From NCBI GenBank assembly GCA_947458305.1, contig CANGZO010000028.1, positions 1 through 14,210 on the forward strand: a stretch of DNA of 14,210 nt. The letters are read 5' to 3'. Both the position numbers and the translations under genes were made by a program. A model generated the notes under the pieces. The model saw only the letters and a list, made by a program, of their open reading frames with translations. It did not search any database and had not been told where the DNA came from. The DNA is from Comamonadaceae bacterium. Its GTDB lineage: Bacteria; Pseudomonadota; Gammaproteobacteria; Burkholderiales; Burkholderiaceae_C. Below, one piece after another: positions 6,244-13,129 of the stretch. Each line of letters begins with the position of its first letter. Position 1 is the first letter of the stretch.

Positions 6244-6288
6244 TAATGCCTTCCATGTAATGCACCAAGACGCTCACGGCGCACCAAA

Positions 6289-6591
6289 ATGGAACTGACT
6301 CCTCGCGAAAAAGACAAGCTACTGATCTTCACTGCCGCCCTTCTGGCCGAGCGGCGCAAGGCTCGAGGCCTGAAGCTGAACTATCCCGAAGCCATCGCCC
6401 TGATCAGTGCCGCCGTGATGGAAGGCGCACGCGATGGCAAAACCGTGGCCCAACTGATGAGCGAAGGCCGCACCGTGTTGACGCGCGCCGATGTGATGGA
6501 CGGTATCGCCGAAATGATCCCCGACATCCAGATCGAAGCCACCTTTCCCGATGGCACCAAATTGGTGACCGTGCACCAACCCATTGTTTGA
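6289..6591 (+). CDS. ureA: Urease subunit gamma UreA
   Basis: UreA is the small gamma subunit of the (UreABC)3 urease. The 100-residue protein is of standard length and carries MELTPREKDKLLIFTAALLA at the start, GLKLNYPEAIALIS near 27-40, EGARDGKTVAQLM near 45-57, VLTRADVMDGIAEMIPDIQIEATFPDGTKLVT, and the terminal VHQPI. It has no catalytic residues; it packs around UreC in the trimer. ATG 6289 is the usual family start, though its Shine-Dalgarno sequence is weak. It is the first gene after the sigma54-like promoter. The next gene, the small membrane protein, begins 17 bases after the stop. Confidence 0.97.
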   Translation: MELTPREKDKLLIFTAALLAERRKARGLKLNYPEAIALISAAVMEGARDGKTVAQLMSEGRTVLTRADVMDGIAEMIPDIQIEATFPDGTKLVTVHQPIV

Positions 6592-6608
6592 ACCGAGAGA
6601 GCCACGAC

Positions 6609-6788
6609 ATGAAAACCTTTGCACCCGCTGTCACCACCGCCTTGGCGCTCGCTTGCCTGCATGCCCCCGCCTGGGCCCACGAAGGGCATGGCCTGTGGGG
6701 CAGCCATTGGCACGCCACGGACGTTCTCGGTTTTGTGGTCGTCATGGCTTTGGCACTGGGTGCCTGGGTCATTGGCCGCCGCAAGTGA
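6609..6788 (+). CDS. Small His-rich single-pass membrane protein between ureA and ureB
   Basis: This 59-residue protein has a signal peptide-like start (residues 1-23, ending AWA) and then HEGHGLWGSHWHATD (24-38) with four histidines, a single membrane helix (about 39-56) and a basic RRK end. The expected topology puts the His cluster in the periplasm and the basic tail in the cytoplasm. If cleaved after AWA, the mature protein would begin with His24. ATG 6609 has a good ribosome site (GAGAGAG, 6595-6601, 7 bases upstream), so it is very likely translated, and it lies within the operon with short gaps (17 and 9 bases). The start resembles that of HupE/UreJ nickel permeases (signal peptide then H-x-GHG), but the other helices are absent. 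A role in nickel handling is inferred. Confidence 0.72.
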   Translation: MKTFAPAVTTALALACLHAPAWAHEGHGLWGSHWHATDVLGFVVVMALALGAWVIGRRK

Positions 6789-6797
6789 GGTCGCCCC

Positions 6798-7127
6798 ATG
6801 ATCCCCGGTGAATTTTTGATCGACCCCGGCCAACACGCCCTGAATGTGGGCCGCCGCACCTGCACCCTGGTGGTGCAAAACGCCAGCGACCGTCCGATTC
6901 AGGTGGGTTCGCACTACCACTTTGCCGAGACCAACGCGGGCTTGCGCTTTGACCGCGCTGCCGCGCACGGCATGCGCCTGAACATCGCCTCGGGCATGGC
7001 CGTGCGTTTTGAACCGGGCCAGCAACGCACGGTGGAGCTGGTGGACTTTGCGGGTGAACGCTTGATTTACGGTTTTCGGGGTCTGACCCAAGGCGCACTC
7101 GACGCCACCAAAACAAAAGGCAGCTGA
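6798..7127 (+). CDS. ureB: Urease subunit beta UreB
   Basis: UreB is the beta subunit of urease. The 109-residue protein shows the family sequence: MIPGEFLIDPG at the start, VQNASDRPIQVGSHYHFAETN near 26-46, LRFDRAAAHGMRLNIASGMAVRFEPGQ and TVELVDFAGERLIYGFRGLTQG. It is slightly longer than the 101-106 typical of enterobacterial UreB because of a short Thr/Lys-rich tail. GAGG (6787-6790) is 7 bases before ATG 6798. The gene follows the small membrane gene by 9 bases and ends one base before ureC, so expression should be coupled. Confidence 0.97.
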   Translation: MIPGEFLIDPGQHALNVGRRTCTLVVQNASDRPIQVGSHYHFAETNAGLRFDRAAAHGMRLNIASGMAVRFEPGQQRTVELVDFAGERLIYGFRGLTQGALDATKTKGS

Positions 7128-7128
7128 C

Positions 7129-8871
7129 ATGGCCCACATCGACAAACGCGCTTATGCCGAAACCTTTGGCCCCACCGTGGGCGACCGCGTGCGCCTGGCC
7201 GACACAGCCCTGGTGATCGAGGTGGAGAAGGACTTCACCTTGCAAGCGGGCGGCTACGGTGAAGAGGTGAAATTCGGTGGCGGCAAAACCATCCGCGATG
7301 GCATGGCGCAATCGCAGCGCACCAACATCGCAGGCGGCTCAGGCCCGCAAGCACCAGGCGCCATGGACTGCGTGCTCACCAATGCCCTCATCATCGAGCA
7401 CTGGGGCATCGTCAAGGCCGACATTGGCTTGCGCGGCAACCGCATCGCGGCCATCGGCAAAGCAGGTAACCCCGACACACAGCCTGGTGTAGACATCGTC
7501 ATTGGCCCCGGCACCGAGATCATCAGCTGCGAAGGCTTGATCGTGACCGCGGGCGGCATCGACTGCCACATCCACTTCATCTGCCCCCAGCAAATCGACG
7601 AGGCGTTGGCCAGCGGCGTGACCACCATGCTGGGTGGCGGCACCGGCCCCGCCACCGGTACCTTTGCCACCACCTGCACGCCAGGGCCCTTCAACATCGA
7701 GCGCATGCTGCAAGCGGCCGATGCCTTTCCGATGAATCTGGGATTTTTTGGCAAGGGCAATGCCACCCTGCCCGCGGCGCTGCACGAGCAAATCAACGCG
7801 GGTGTGATTGGCATGAAGCTGCACGAAGACTGGGGCAGTACCCCATCGGCCATCAGCAATTGCCTGGATGTGGCCGACGAGACCGACATCCAAGTGGCGC
7901 TGCATTCGGACACGCTGAATGAATCGGGGTATGTCGAAAACACCATCGAAGCAGCCCGGGGCCGTGGGTTGTGCGCCTTTCACACCGAAGGCGCAGGCGG
8001 CGGCCACGCGCCCGACATTTTGAAGGTGGTGGGCCAGGCCAACTTTTTGCCCAGCTCGACCAACCCGACCATGCCCTACACCCACAACACGCTCGACGAG
8101 CATGTGGACATGCTGATGGTCTGCCACCACCTGGATGCCAGCATTGCCGAAGACCTGGCCTTTGCCGAAAGCCGCATCCGCAAGGAAACCATTGCGGCCG
8201 AAGACATCCTGCACGACCTGGGCGCCATCAGCATGATGAGCAGCGACAGCCAGGCCATGGGGCGGGTGGGCGAAGTCATCATCCGCACCTGGCAGACGGC
8301 GCACAAAATGAAGCAGCAGCGCGGCAGCCTGCCCGGCGACACCGACCGCCACGACAATGCCCGCGTCAAGCGCTACATCGCCAAGTACACGATCAACCCC
8401 GCGATTGCGCACGGCATCAGCCACGATGTGGGCAGCATCGAAGTGGGCAAATGGGCCGACCTGGTGATCTGGAAACCGGCCTTCTTTGGCGTCAAGCCAT
8501 CGCTGGTGCTCAAGGGTGGCTTCATTGCGCTGGCGGCCATGGGCGACCCCAATGCGTCCATCCCCACGCCCCAGCCGGTGCATTACCGTCCCATGTTTGG
8601 CAGCTTTGGCGGCGCGCTCACGCGCAATGCCCTGACCTTCGTCTCCAAAGCCGGTTGGCAAGCCGGCATTGGCGAGCGTTTTGGCCTGCAAAAACCGCTG
8701 TCTGTGGCGCACAACATTCGGGGCATGCGCAAACAACACATGGTCCACAATGCCTACCTGCCCCACATGGAGGTGGACCCCCAAACCTATGCGGTGCGTG
8801 CCGACGGGCAACTGCTGGTGTGCGAGCCCGCCACCAGTTTGCCCATGACCCAACGCTACTTTTTGTTCTGA
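7129..8871 (+). CDS. ureC: Urease subunit alpha UreC (catalytic)
   Basis: UreC holds the dinickel site that hydrolyses urea to ammonia and carbamate. All active-site residues are present: H147 and H149 (CHIHF), carbamylated K230 (GMKLHEDWG), H259 (ALHSDT), H285 (AFHTEG) and D373 (MMSSDSQAMGR). The mobile flap has C332 and H333 (VCHHLD). Numbering is uniformly 13 higher than Klebsiella aerogenes UreC (H134, H136, K217, H246, H272, D360, C319, H320). The 580-residue length therefore reflects about 13 extra residues in the N-terminal beta-domain: roughly 4 at LQAGG (residues 38-42) and 9 around GGSGPQAPG (69-77). ATG 7129 follows ureB by one base, with AAAAGG (7115-7120) 8 bases upstream. The frame is intact. 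Confidence 0.98.
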   Translation: MAHIDKRAYAETFGPTVGDRVRLADTALVIEVEKDFTLQAGGYGEEVKFGGGKTIRDGMAQSQRTNIAGGSGPQAPGAMDCVLTNALIIEHWGIVKADIGLRGNRIAAIGKAGNPDTQPGVDIVIGPGTEIISCEGLIVTAGGIDCHIHFICPQQIDEALASGVTTMLGGGTGPATGTFATTCTPGPFNIERMLQAADAFPMNLGFFGKGNATLPAALHEQINAGVIGMKLHEDWGSTPSAISNCLDVADETDIQVALHSDTLNESGYVENTIEAARGRGLCAFHTEGAGGGHAPDILKVVGQANFLPSSTNPTMPYTHNTLDEHVDMLMVCHHLDASIAEDLAFAESRIRKETIAAEDILHDLGAISMMSSDSQAMGRVGEVIIRTWQTAHKMKQQRGSLPGDTDRHDNARVKRYIAKYTINPAIAHGISHDVGSIEVGKWADLVIWKPAFFGVKPSLVLKGGFIALAAMGDPNASIPTPQPVHYRPMFGSFGGALTRNALTFVSKAGWQAGIGERFGLQKPLSVAHNIRGMRKQHMVHNAYLPHMEVDPQTYAVRADGQLLVCEPATSLPMTQRYFLF

Positions 8872-8880
8872 AACACTCCC

Positions 8881-8958
8881 TTGTAGGAGCCCACCCCGTG
8901 GGCGATGGGCGTGGCACACGCCCTTCAAACCATCGCCCACAGGGGTGGGCTCCTACAA
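8881..8958. repeat. REP/REPIN-like palindrome between ureC and ureE
   Basis: A left arm (8881-8908, starting TTGTAGGAGC and ending GGGCGATGG) is repeated in reverse complement as a right arm (8930-8958) with one extra A. The two arms frame a 21-base centre that holds a further hairpin (GGGCGTG at 8907-8913, CACGCCC at 8917-8923). Each arm also folds on itself (CCCAC 8890-8894 with GTGGG 8898-8902). The GTAG head plus palindromic stem is the form of REP sequences mobilised by RAYT transposases. The whole unit is 78 bases. It ends 12 bases before the ureE start and could form a strong RNA hairpin that lowers or stabilises downstream message. No other copy is present in the window. Confidence 0.75.
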
Positions 8959-8970
8959 AACCCAAGACAC

Positions 8971-9654
8971 ATGACCTCGCTTTTACATTGCTCCAAACTG
9001 ATGCCGCAAGGCCGCGGCCTGGCCAAGGTGTTGATCCAACGCGCCAGCACCATCACCCTCGATTGGGACACCCGCCAAAAAAGCCGCTTTGACGCGACCG
9101 ACAGCGCGGGCCGCCAACTCGGCGTGTTCTTGCCCCGTGGCGCTGTGGTGCGCGGTGGCGATGTGCTGGTGGCCGAAGACGGCTCACTCGTGCGGGTGCA
9201 AGCCGCGCCGCAAGCTGTGCTGCGCATCACCGCCTGCGCCGAGCACGGCTCACCCTTTGACCTGACCCGCGCCGCTTACCACCTGGGCAACCGCCATGTG
9301 CCGATTGAGCTGCAACCCGACCACCTGAAGATCGAGCCCGACCATGTGCTGGCCGACATGCTGCGCGCCATGCACATGACGGTGGTGCAGGTGTCTGAAT
9401 CCTTCGAGCCCGAAAGCGGGGCTTATGGCGACCACGGCGCGTCCTCTCATGGGCATGGGCACAGTCACGAACAGGGTCATGGGGGTCATGCGCACGCTGC
9501 CCACGCCGAGCCCCATGTGCACGGTCCCGACTGCCAGCACGAACATGCGGCCCCGGCAGCAACACCGCCTGCAGGCAAGCGCATCGCCATCCCGGTCCGC
9601 GCCGCCCCTGCTGAACCGCACGTACACGGCCCCGGCTGCGGACATGGGCACTGA
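8971..9654 (+). CDS. ureE: Urease accessory protein UreE with His-rich C-terminus
   Basis: UreE is the nickel metallochaperone that hands nickel to UreG and urease. The 227-residue protein has the N-terminal peptide-binding domain (LDWDTRQKSRFDATDSAGRQ, residues 30-49; LGVFLPRGAVVRGGD), the metal-binding domain with AAYHLGNRHVP (101-111), and a long metal-binding tail from about 151 on. The tail has 17 histidines and two copies of AEPHVHGP-x-C-x-H-x-H (residues 179-192 and 214-227) spaced by a non-His linker. ATG 8971 is chosen because the frame there matches the family start; ATG 9001 (MPQGRGLAKV) is possible. The ribosome site is poor. The 3' end overlaps ureF by 11 bases. It is longer than non-His-rich UreE because of the tail. 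Confidence 0.95.
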   Translation: MTSLLHCSKLMPQGRGLAKVLIQRASTITLDWDTRQKSRFDATDSAGRQLGVFLPRGAVVRGGDVLVAEDGSLVRVQAAPQAVLRITACAEHGSPFDLTRAAYHLGNRHVPIELQPDHLKIEPDHVLADMLRAMHMTVVQVSESFEPESGAYGDHGASSHGHGHSHEQGHGGHAHAAHAEPHVHGPDCQHEHAAPAATPPAGKRIAIPVRAAPAEPHVHGPGCGHGH

Positions 9655-10333
9655 GACCGCGCCCTCGGCCCTGCTGCAACTGATCTGGCTCGCATCGCCT
9701 GCGCTGCCGATTGGTGGTTTCTCGTATTCCGAAGGGCTGGAAGCAGCGATTGAGCAAGGCTTGGTGCACCACGAAGCCAGTGCCACCGATTGGGTGGTGG
9801 ACCAGCTGCACCTGACGCAGTCGCGTGGCGACATGGCCGTGATGGCGCAAGCCATACCCGCTTGGCAGTGCATGGACACACAGCGCCTGCAAGGCCTGAA
9901 CGATTGGGTGATGAGCACCCGCGAAACCGCCGAAATGCGCTTGCAAGCCGAGCAAATGGGCCGGTCCTTGCTCGACTGGCTGCGCAACCTGCAGCAAGCC
10001 AGCGACGCACAACTGCAATGCTGCGCCCAACTGCCTCCGACTTACCCGCTGGCCATGGCGCTGGCCTTGTCTCTGGCGCAAGCACCTCTTGACCAGGCCC
10101 TTCAAGCAGGTGCCTTTGGCTGGGCAGAAAACATGACCCAAGCTGCACTCAAAGCCGTGCCCCTGGGCCAAAGCGCAGGCCAGCGCATGCTGGCGCGGCT
10201 GGCCCGCGAAATTCCGCAGGCGGTGCAAACCGCCTTGCACCTCAACGATGAAGACCGCCAAGCCTTCAGCCCCATGCTGGCGATCTTGTCGGCCCGCCAC
10301 GAAACCCAATACTCCCGGATCTTCCGTTCATGA
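9644..10333 (+). CDS. ureF: Urease accessory protein UreF
   Basis: UreF is the UreD-UreG bridging factor in nickel insertion, an all-helical soluble protein. The 229-residue product is of the usual length and shows LLQLIWLASPALPIGGFSYS near residues 9-28, SEGLEAAIEQGLV, MSTRETAEMRLQAEQMGRSL near 88-107, PLAMALALSLAQ, and ends with SARHETQYSRIFRS, the conserved C-terminal region. ATG 9644 lies within the ureE end, overlapping 11 bases; upstream starts in the same frame would read through ureE out of frame and are not credible. Its stop overlaps ureG by 4 bases (ATGA). Confidence 0.96.
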   Translation: MGTETAPSALLQLIWLASPALPIGGFSYSEGLEAAIEQGLVHHEASATDWVVDQLHLTQSRGDMAVMAQAIPAWQCMDTQRLQGLNDWVMSTRETAEMRLQAEQMGRSLLDWLRNLQQASDAQLQCCAQLPPTYPLAMALALSLAQAPLDQALQAGAFGWAENMTQAALKAVPLGQSAGQRMLARLAREIPQAVQTALHLNDEDRQAFSPMLAILSARHETQYSRIFRS

Positions 10334-10995
10334 ACACCTCGTCTGCACTGCACCACATCCCGAACCGCACCAAAAAACTGCCGCCACTGCGCGTGGGCAT
10401 TGGCGGGCCTGTGGGCTCCGGGAAAACCACCCTGCTTGAGATGCTGTGCAAAAACATGCGCGAGCGCTGGGACCTGATCGCCATCACCAACGACATCTAC
10501 ACCAAGGAAGACCAGCGCTTGCTCACGGTGAGCGGCGCGCTTGCAGCCGAGCGCATCATGGGTGTGGAAACGGGCGGCTGCCCGCACACGGCCATCCGCG
10601 AAGACGCGTCCATCAACCTCGAAGCGATCGACCGCATGCTGGAGAAGTTCCCCAATGCCGACGTGGTCTTCATCGAGAGCGGCGGCGACAACCTGGCCGC
10701 CACCTTCAGCCCGGAATTGAGCGACCTGACCATCTATGTGATCGACGTGGCCGCAGGTGAAAAGATCCCGCGCAAAGGCGGCCCCGGCATCACCAAAAGC
10801 GATTTGTTTGTCATCAACAAGACCGACCTGGCCCCGCACGTGGGCGCTGATCTGGAAGTGATGCGGGTTGACACCGACCGCATGCGCCCCAACCGCGAGA
10901 CTCGCCCCTGGGTGATGACCAACCTGAAAACGCTGGATGGCTTGGCCGAAGTGGTGGCCTTCATTGAAAAACGCGGCATGCTGGGCAGCGCCTGA
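10330..10995 (+). CDS. ureG: Urease accessory GTPase UreG
   Basis: UreG is a SIMIBI-class GTPase that carries nickel and drives urease activation. The 221-residue protein has the P-loop GGPVGSGKT (residues 25-33), the metal-binding CPH motif in ETGGCPHTAIRED (C84, P85, H86), ESGGDNLAATFSPEL (116-130) and the guanine-specificity motif NKTD (163-166). Unlike some UreG proteins it has no His-rich N-terminal extension, which fits the His-rich UreE supplying storage. The start overlaps the ureF stop (ATGA). A weak C-rich/G-rich dyad (11022-11037) follows the stop and may slow transcription before the tRNA gene, but it is not a clear terminator. ureG is the last urease gene in this window. Confidence 0.98.
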   Translation: MNTSSALHHIPNRTKKLPPLRVGIGGPVGSGKTTLLEMLCKNMRERWDLIAITNDIYTKEDQRLLTVSGALAAERIMGVETGGCPHTAIREDASINLEAIDRMLEKFPNADVVFIESGGDNLAATFSPELSDLTIYVIDVAAGEKIPRKGGPGITKSDLFVINKTDLAPHVGADLEVMRVDTDRMRPNRETRPWVMTNLKTLDGLAEVVAFIEKRGMLGSA

Positions 10996-11047
10996 ATCGC
11001 TTTTGACAAGTCATGCACTTGCCCCCGAATCAAGGGGTTTAACTCGC

Positions 11048-11053
11048 TACAAT
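11048..11053 (+). promoter_or_regulatory. -10 element (TACAAT) of the tRNA-Ser gene
   Basis: TACAAT lies 10 bases before the tRNA 5' end, the expected distance, with GC-poor flanks. The -35 is unclear: a perfect TTGACA exists at 11003-11008 but is far too distant (39 bases). The tRNA may also be reached by read-through from ureG. Confidence 0.4.
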
Positions 11054-11063
11054 CACACCCCAA

Positions 11064-11151
11064 GGAAGCGTGGCAGAGTGGTCGATTGCACCGGTCTTGA
11101 AAACCGGCGACTCGAAAGGGTCCGTGAGTTCGAATCTCACCGCTTCCGCCA
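11064..11151 (+). tRNA. tRNA-Ser (anticodon UGA, reads UCA)
   Basis: The 88-base gene folds as a class II tRNA. The acceptor arms GGAAGCG (11064-11070) and CGCTTCC (11141-11147) pair perfectly and are followed by G and an encoded CCA (11149-11151). The anticodon arm CCGGT-CTTGAAA-ACCGG gives anticodon TGA, and a long variable arm follows, as in tRNA-Ser. The T-arm contains GTTCGAATC. Confidence 0.96.
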
Positions 11152-11167
11152 GACCTCGATACAAATC

Positions 11168-11188
11168 AAGCGCTTAGGCGCTTTTTTT
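11168..11188 (+). terminator. Rho-independent terminator after tRNA-Ser
   Basis: AAGCGC (11168-11173), loop TTAG, GCGCTT (11178-11183) form a perfect 6-bp stem followed by a T-run (11182-11188 in all). It would stop transcription from the tRNA and from ureG, and separates them from the converging minus-strand gene 22 bases on. Confidence 0.85.
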
Positions 11189-11210
11189 GTTTCAACCCTG
11201 TAATCGACTG

Positions 11211-12074
11211 TCAATCAACGCGGGGGGAGTTTGCTTGCTCGGGCAGCATGGTCACACCCGTGGTGGCAAGCCGACGCGCCAACACACTGAGGCGCTGATA
11301 GAGCTCACCCGCTTCGGGATGCCATTGCGAAACATGCTCAGCCTGAGCGTTCACCACGGCTTGGTCACCGCGTGCAGCAGGACCTGTGATGGCACGCGCA
11401 GGGCCCAAGGCCAGCAAATTTTGCACGCTGCCTTGCAGCAAGGCTTGGTGAATTTCTGGAACCATGGCTTCGGGGACGCCCGCCTCTTGCCATGCTTCTC
11501 TGGCGATCGCTTGCAGCACGGCCATAAAGTTGCTGGAGAAAACTGCAGCGGCATGGTAGAGCGGCTTAGACGCTGTGGGGACCGAAAAACACGTGCCACC
11601 AATGCCTGTCAACAATGCATGCAATAGGCGGGTGGCCGACTCATCGCCCTCCAAGCCGCAGGGTGTTCCCATGAACCGATCGATGCATTGGGCGGGGTCA
11701 GCAAAGTTGAACACTGGGTGCGCACTGGCGGCATGCCAGCCCAAGGCCTGAAGTGCGGCCAGGCTGTTGGCCGAAAAAAACCCGCTGCAATGGAACACCG
11801 TGGGGGACTTGGAGTGGACACAAGACAAGCTTGCAAGCTGCTGGGCCACCAGCGGAATTTGGCTGTCCGGCACGCTCAGCATCCACAGATCAGCTGGCTG
11901 CAAATCGGACAGCTGTGTCACGACAGCGCCAGCGTTCACAAACCGCGCAGCCTGATGGGCCGAGTCAGCCGAGCGAGAGTACAACTGCTGAACTTGGCAC
12001 AAGCCTTCGCGTTGCCACAAAGCCGCCAAGGTGGTGCCCACCCGACCGCAACCGATGACGTTCAGACGGATCAT
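11211..12074 (-). CDS. Rossmann-like and DUF2520 domain protein
   Basis: This 287-residue soluble protein has an N-terminal dinucleotide-binding motif (VIGCGRVGTTLA, residues 6-17) and the pattern LWMLSVPDSQI then VFHCSGFFSANSLAAL in the Rossmann part, followed by the DUF2520 helical half with ASAHPVFNFADP near 115-127 and LYHAAAVFSSNFMAVL near 171-186. The layout resembles ketopantoate reductase and F420-dependent oxidoreductase relatives, but a substrate is not known for this family. It starts 6 bases after the stop of the Gfo/Idh gene on the same strand (GAGG upstream), so the two are likely one transcript. The stop at 11211 faces the tRNA terminator. Confidence 0.85.
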   Translation of the reverse strand: MIRLNVIGCGRVGTTLAALWQREGLCQVQQLYSRSADSAHQAARFVNAGAVVTQLSDLQPADLWMLSVPDSQIPLVAQQLASLSCVHSKSPTVFHCSGFFSANSLAALQALGWHAASAHPVFNFADPAQCIDRFMGTPCGLEGDESATRLLHALLTGIGGTCFSVPTASKPLYHAAAVFSSNFMAVLQAIAREAWQEAGVPEAMVPEIHQALLQGSVQNLLALGPARAITGPAARGDQAVVNAQAEHVSQWHPEAGELYQRLSVLARRLATTGVTMLPEQANSPRVD

Positions 12075-12080
12075 GGCGCC

Positions 12081-13046
12081 TCAGAGCTTCCCAACCAACA
12101 TGGCTTCCACCAACTCCTGCACCGCCAAGGCCTCTTCGGCCGTGGCCAGTTTGTGCGGCTGACCCTGCAGCCACAGGTCCACCTCGCTCAATTGACGCTG
12201 CAAGGCACTGGTGCGCGGGTCTTCGGTACGCCAGTCCAGCGCCTCCACCCAAGGGCCGCCATCAGAGCGCCACAGTTGGTAGAACTCTCGGAACTGGTGG
12301 TTGGCGCGGCTGCCGCGCACCGTGACTTCTTGGCGGTCGGGCTGCTGACCCCCAGTGGTCGCCATCACCGTCACCGGTTTGCCGTCCGCCGTGGTCAAAC
12401 GGGCCAACATATCGAGCTCGCACAAGGCAGGGTCTTGCGGGTAACGGGGGCTGGCCTGCTGCAAAGTCAAAGGCCCTAAAAAACGGCCCGCCAAGAACAG
12501 GAAATGCGAGATCACCTCACGGGTGTAGCCCCCTTCATGCCGAAAGCGGAGCCAATCGGCGTCTTTTTGCCAAGCCCGGGGCCAGGCGGGGTAGTTCACC
12601 ACGATGTCAATGCCCAAAATTTCTCCCGCCTCGCCCGCAGCCATGGCGCGGTGCAACTCTTCAAACCCACGCGAAGCGGCTTGAGTGAAGTTGACCACGC
12701 CGGGCAAGCGCGCTTGGCGCAGCTGCGCCACCAAGTCGCGGCTTTGCAGCAGGTCTGTGCCCAAGGGTTTTTCCATGAAAACTCCCTGCCCGGCTGCCGC
12801 TGCCTGCAAGGCATAGCTTTTTCGAGGGCCCGGGGGGCAAGCCAAATAGACGACATCCGCACCCAACATGGCGGCCTCGGCACTGGATTGGATGGCCACG
12901 TGGGGCATGGCTTCGCGTGTCTTGGCCACAGACTCGGCAGAGGGGTCCCAAACCCCTGAAACCTCAAAAGCCGGGTGTTGCAACACGTTTTCCAGCATGC
13001 GCCGCCCCATGATGCCCAAGCCAATAACCGCCAATCGATGTCTCAT
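12081..13046 (-). CDS. Gfo/Idh/MocA family oxidoreductase
   Basis: This 321-residue NAD(P)-dependent dehydrogenase-like protein begins with AVIGLGIMGRRMLENV (Rossmann GxGxxG at residues 9-14) and has the family signature EKPLG (about 92-96), the loop normally contacting the sugar and nicotinamide. The C-terminal substrate domain (from about 110) has GGYTREVISHFLFLAGR, where the Arg/His pair is in the position of the catalytic Lys/His, and ends in a helical tail. The substrate is not inferable; sugar or inositol derivatives are the family norm. Start ATG 13046-13044 is well supported by AAGGAG six bases upstream (13053-13058). It is transcribed away from the winged-helix regulator gene. Confidence 0.88.
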   Translation of the reverse strand: MRHRLAVIGLGIMGRRMLENVLQHPAFEVSGVWDPSAESVAKTREAMPHVAIQSSAEAAMLGADVVYLACPPGPRKSYALQAAAAGQGVFMEKPLGTDLLQSRDLVAQLRQARLPGVVNFTQAASRGFEELHRAMAAGEAGEILGIDIVVNYPAWPRAWQKDADWLRFRHEGGYTREVISHFLFLAGRFLGPLTLQQASPRYPQDPALCELDMLARLTTADGKPVTVMATTGGQQPDRQEVTVRGSRANHQFREFYQLWRSDGGPWVEALDWRTEDPRTSALQRQLSEVDLWLQGQPHKLATAEEALAVQELVEAMLVGKL

Positions 13047-13106
13047 GTGTTTCTCCTTGGGTGGCTAGCTTAACCATTCGCATAAACCCCACTGGTTATC
13101 TATTTC

Positions 13107-13123
13107 ATAAAATCGATAAAATC
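13107..13123. promoter_or_regulatory. ATAAAATC direct repeat in the divergent promoter region
   Basis: ATAAAATC occurs twice (13107-13114 and 13116-13123), nine bases apart, just before the regulator start. Each copy contains TAAAAT, a fair -10 match. The repeats could be an operator for the regulator or simply promoter elements. I cannot decide from sequence alone. Confidence 0.3.
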
Positions 13124-13129
13124 ATTGCC

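Larger units (their letters stand above)
6055..6288. other. Intergenic region between ccdA-like gene and ureA
   Basis: This 234-base gap holds the fossil P-loop (minus strand, about 6088-6156), an 11-base palindrome TTTCCGGGAAA (6197-6207) that could be a regulator site, a small CCCT-ATAA-AGGG dyad (6219-6230), and the sigma54-like element (6228-6243). I find no clean NtrC half-site pair (GCAC-N7-GTGC). The nearest is GCACC with AGCGC at about 6123-6140, which I do not count. Confidence 0.5.

Noticed and set aside
7339..8940. A 533-codon open frame antisense to ureC
   Set aside because: Its amino acids are the mirror of a GC-rich gene with strong third-position bias; UreC on the + strand has every catalytic residue, and no ribosome site or family is seen for the antisense.
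8881..8958. A CRISPR repeat or a phage attachment site
   Set aside because: There is a single palindromic unit with no spacers, integrase or repeated copies; the arm structure fits a REP-type element better.
9227..10309. A 360-codon antisense frame over ureE and ureF
   Set aside because: Shadow of two well-supported accessory genes; composition is Arg/His/Gln-rich without family motifs.
11003..11008. A perfect TTGACA as the -35 of the tRNA-Ser promoter
   Set aside because: It is 39 bases from the TACAAT -10, far outside 16-18; no other -10 fits it well.
11187..12479. Plus-strand frames of 146 and 263 codons across the DUF2520 and Gfo/Idh genes
   Set aside because: Both are antisense shadows of intact minus-strand genes with recognisable Rossmann motifs.
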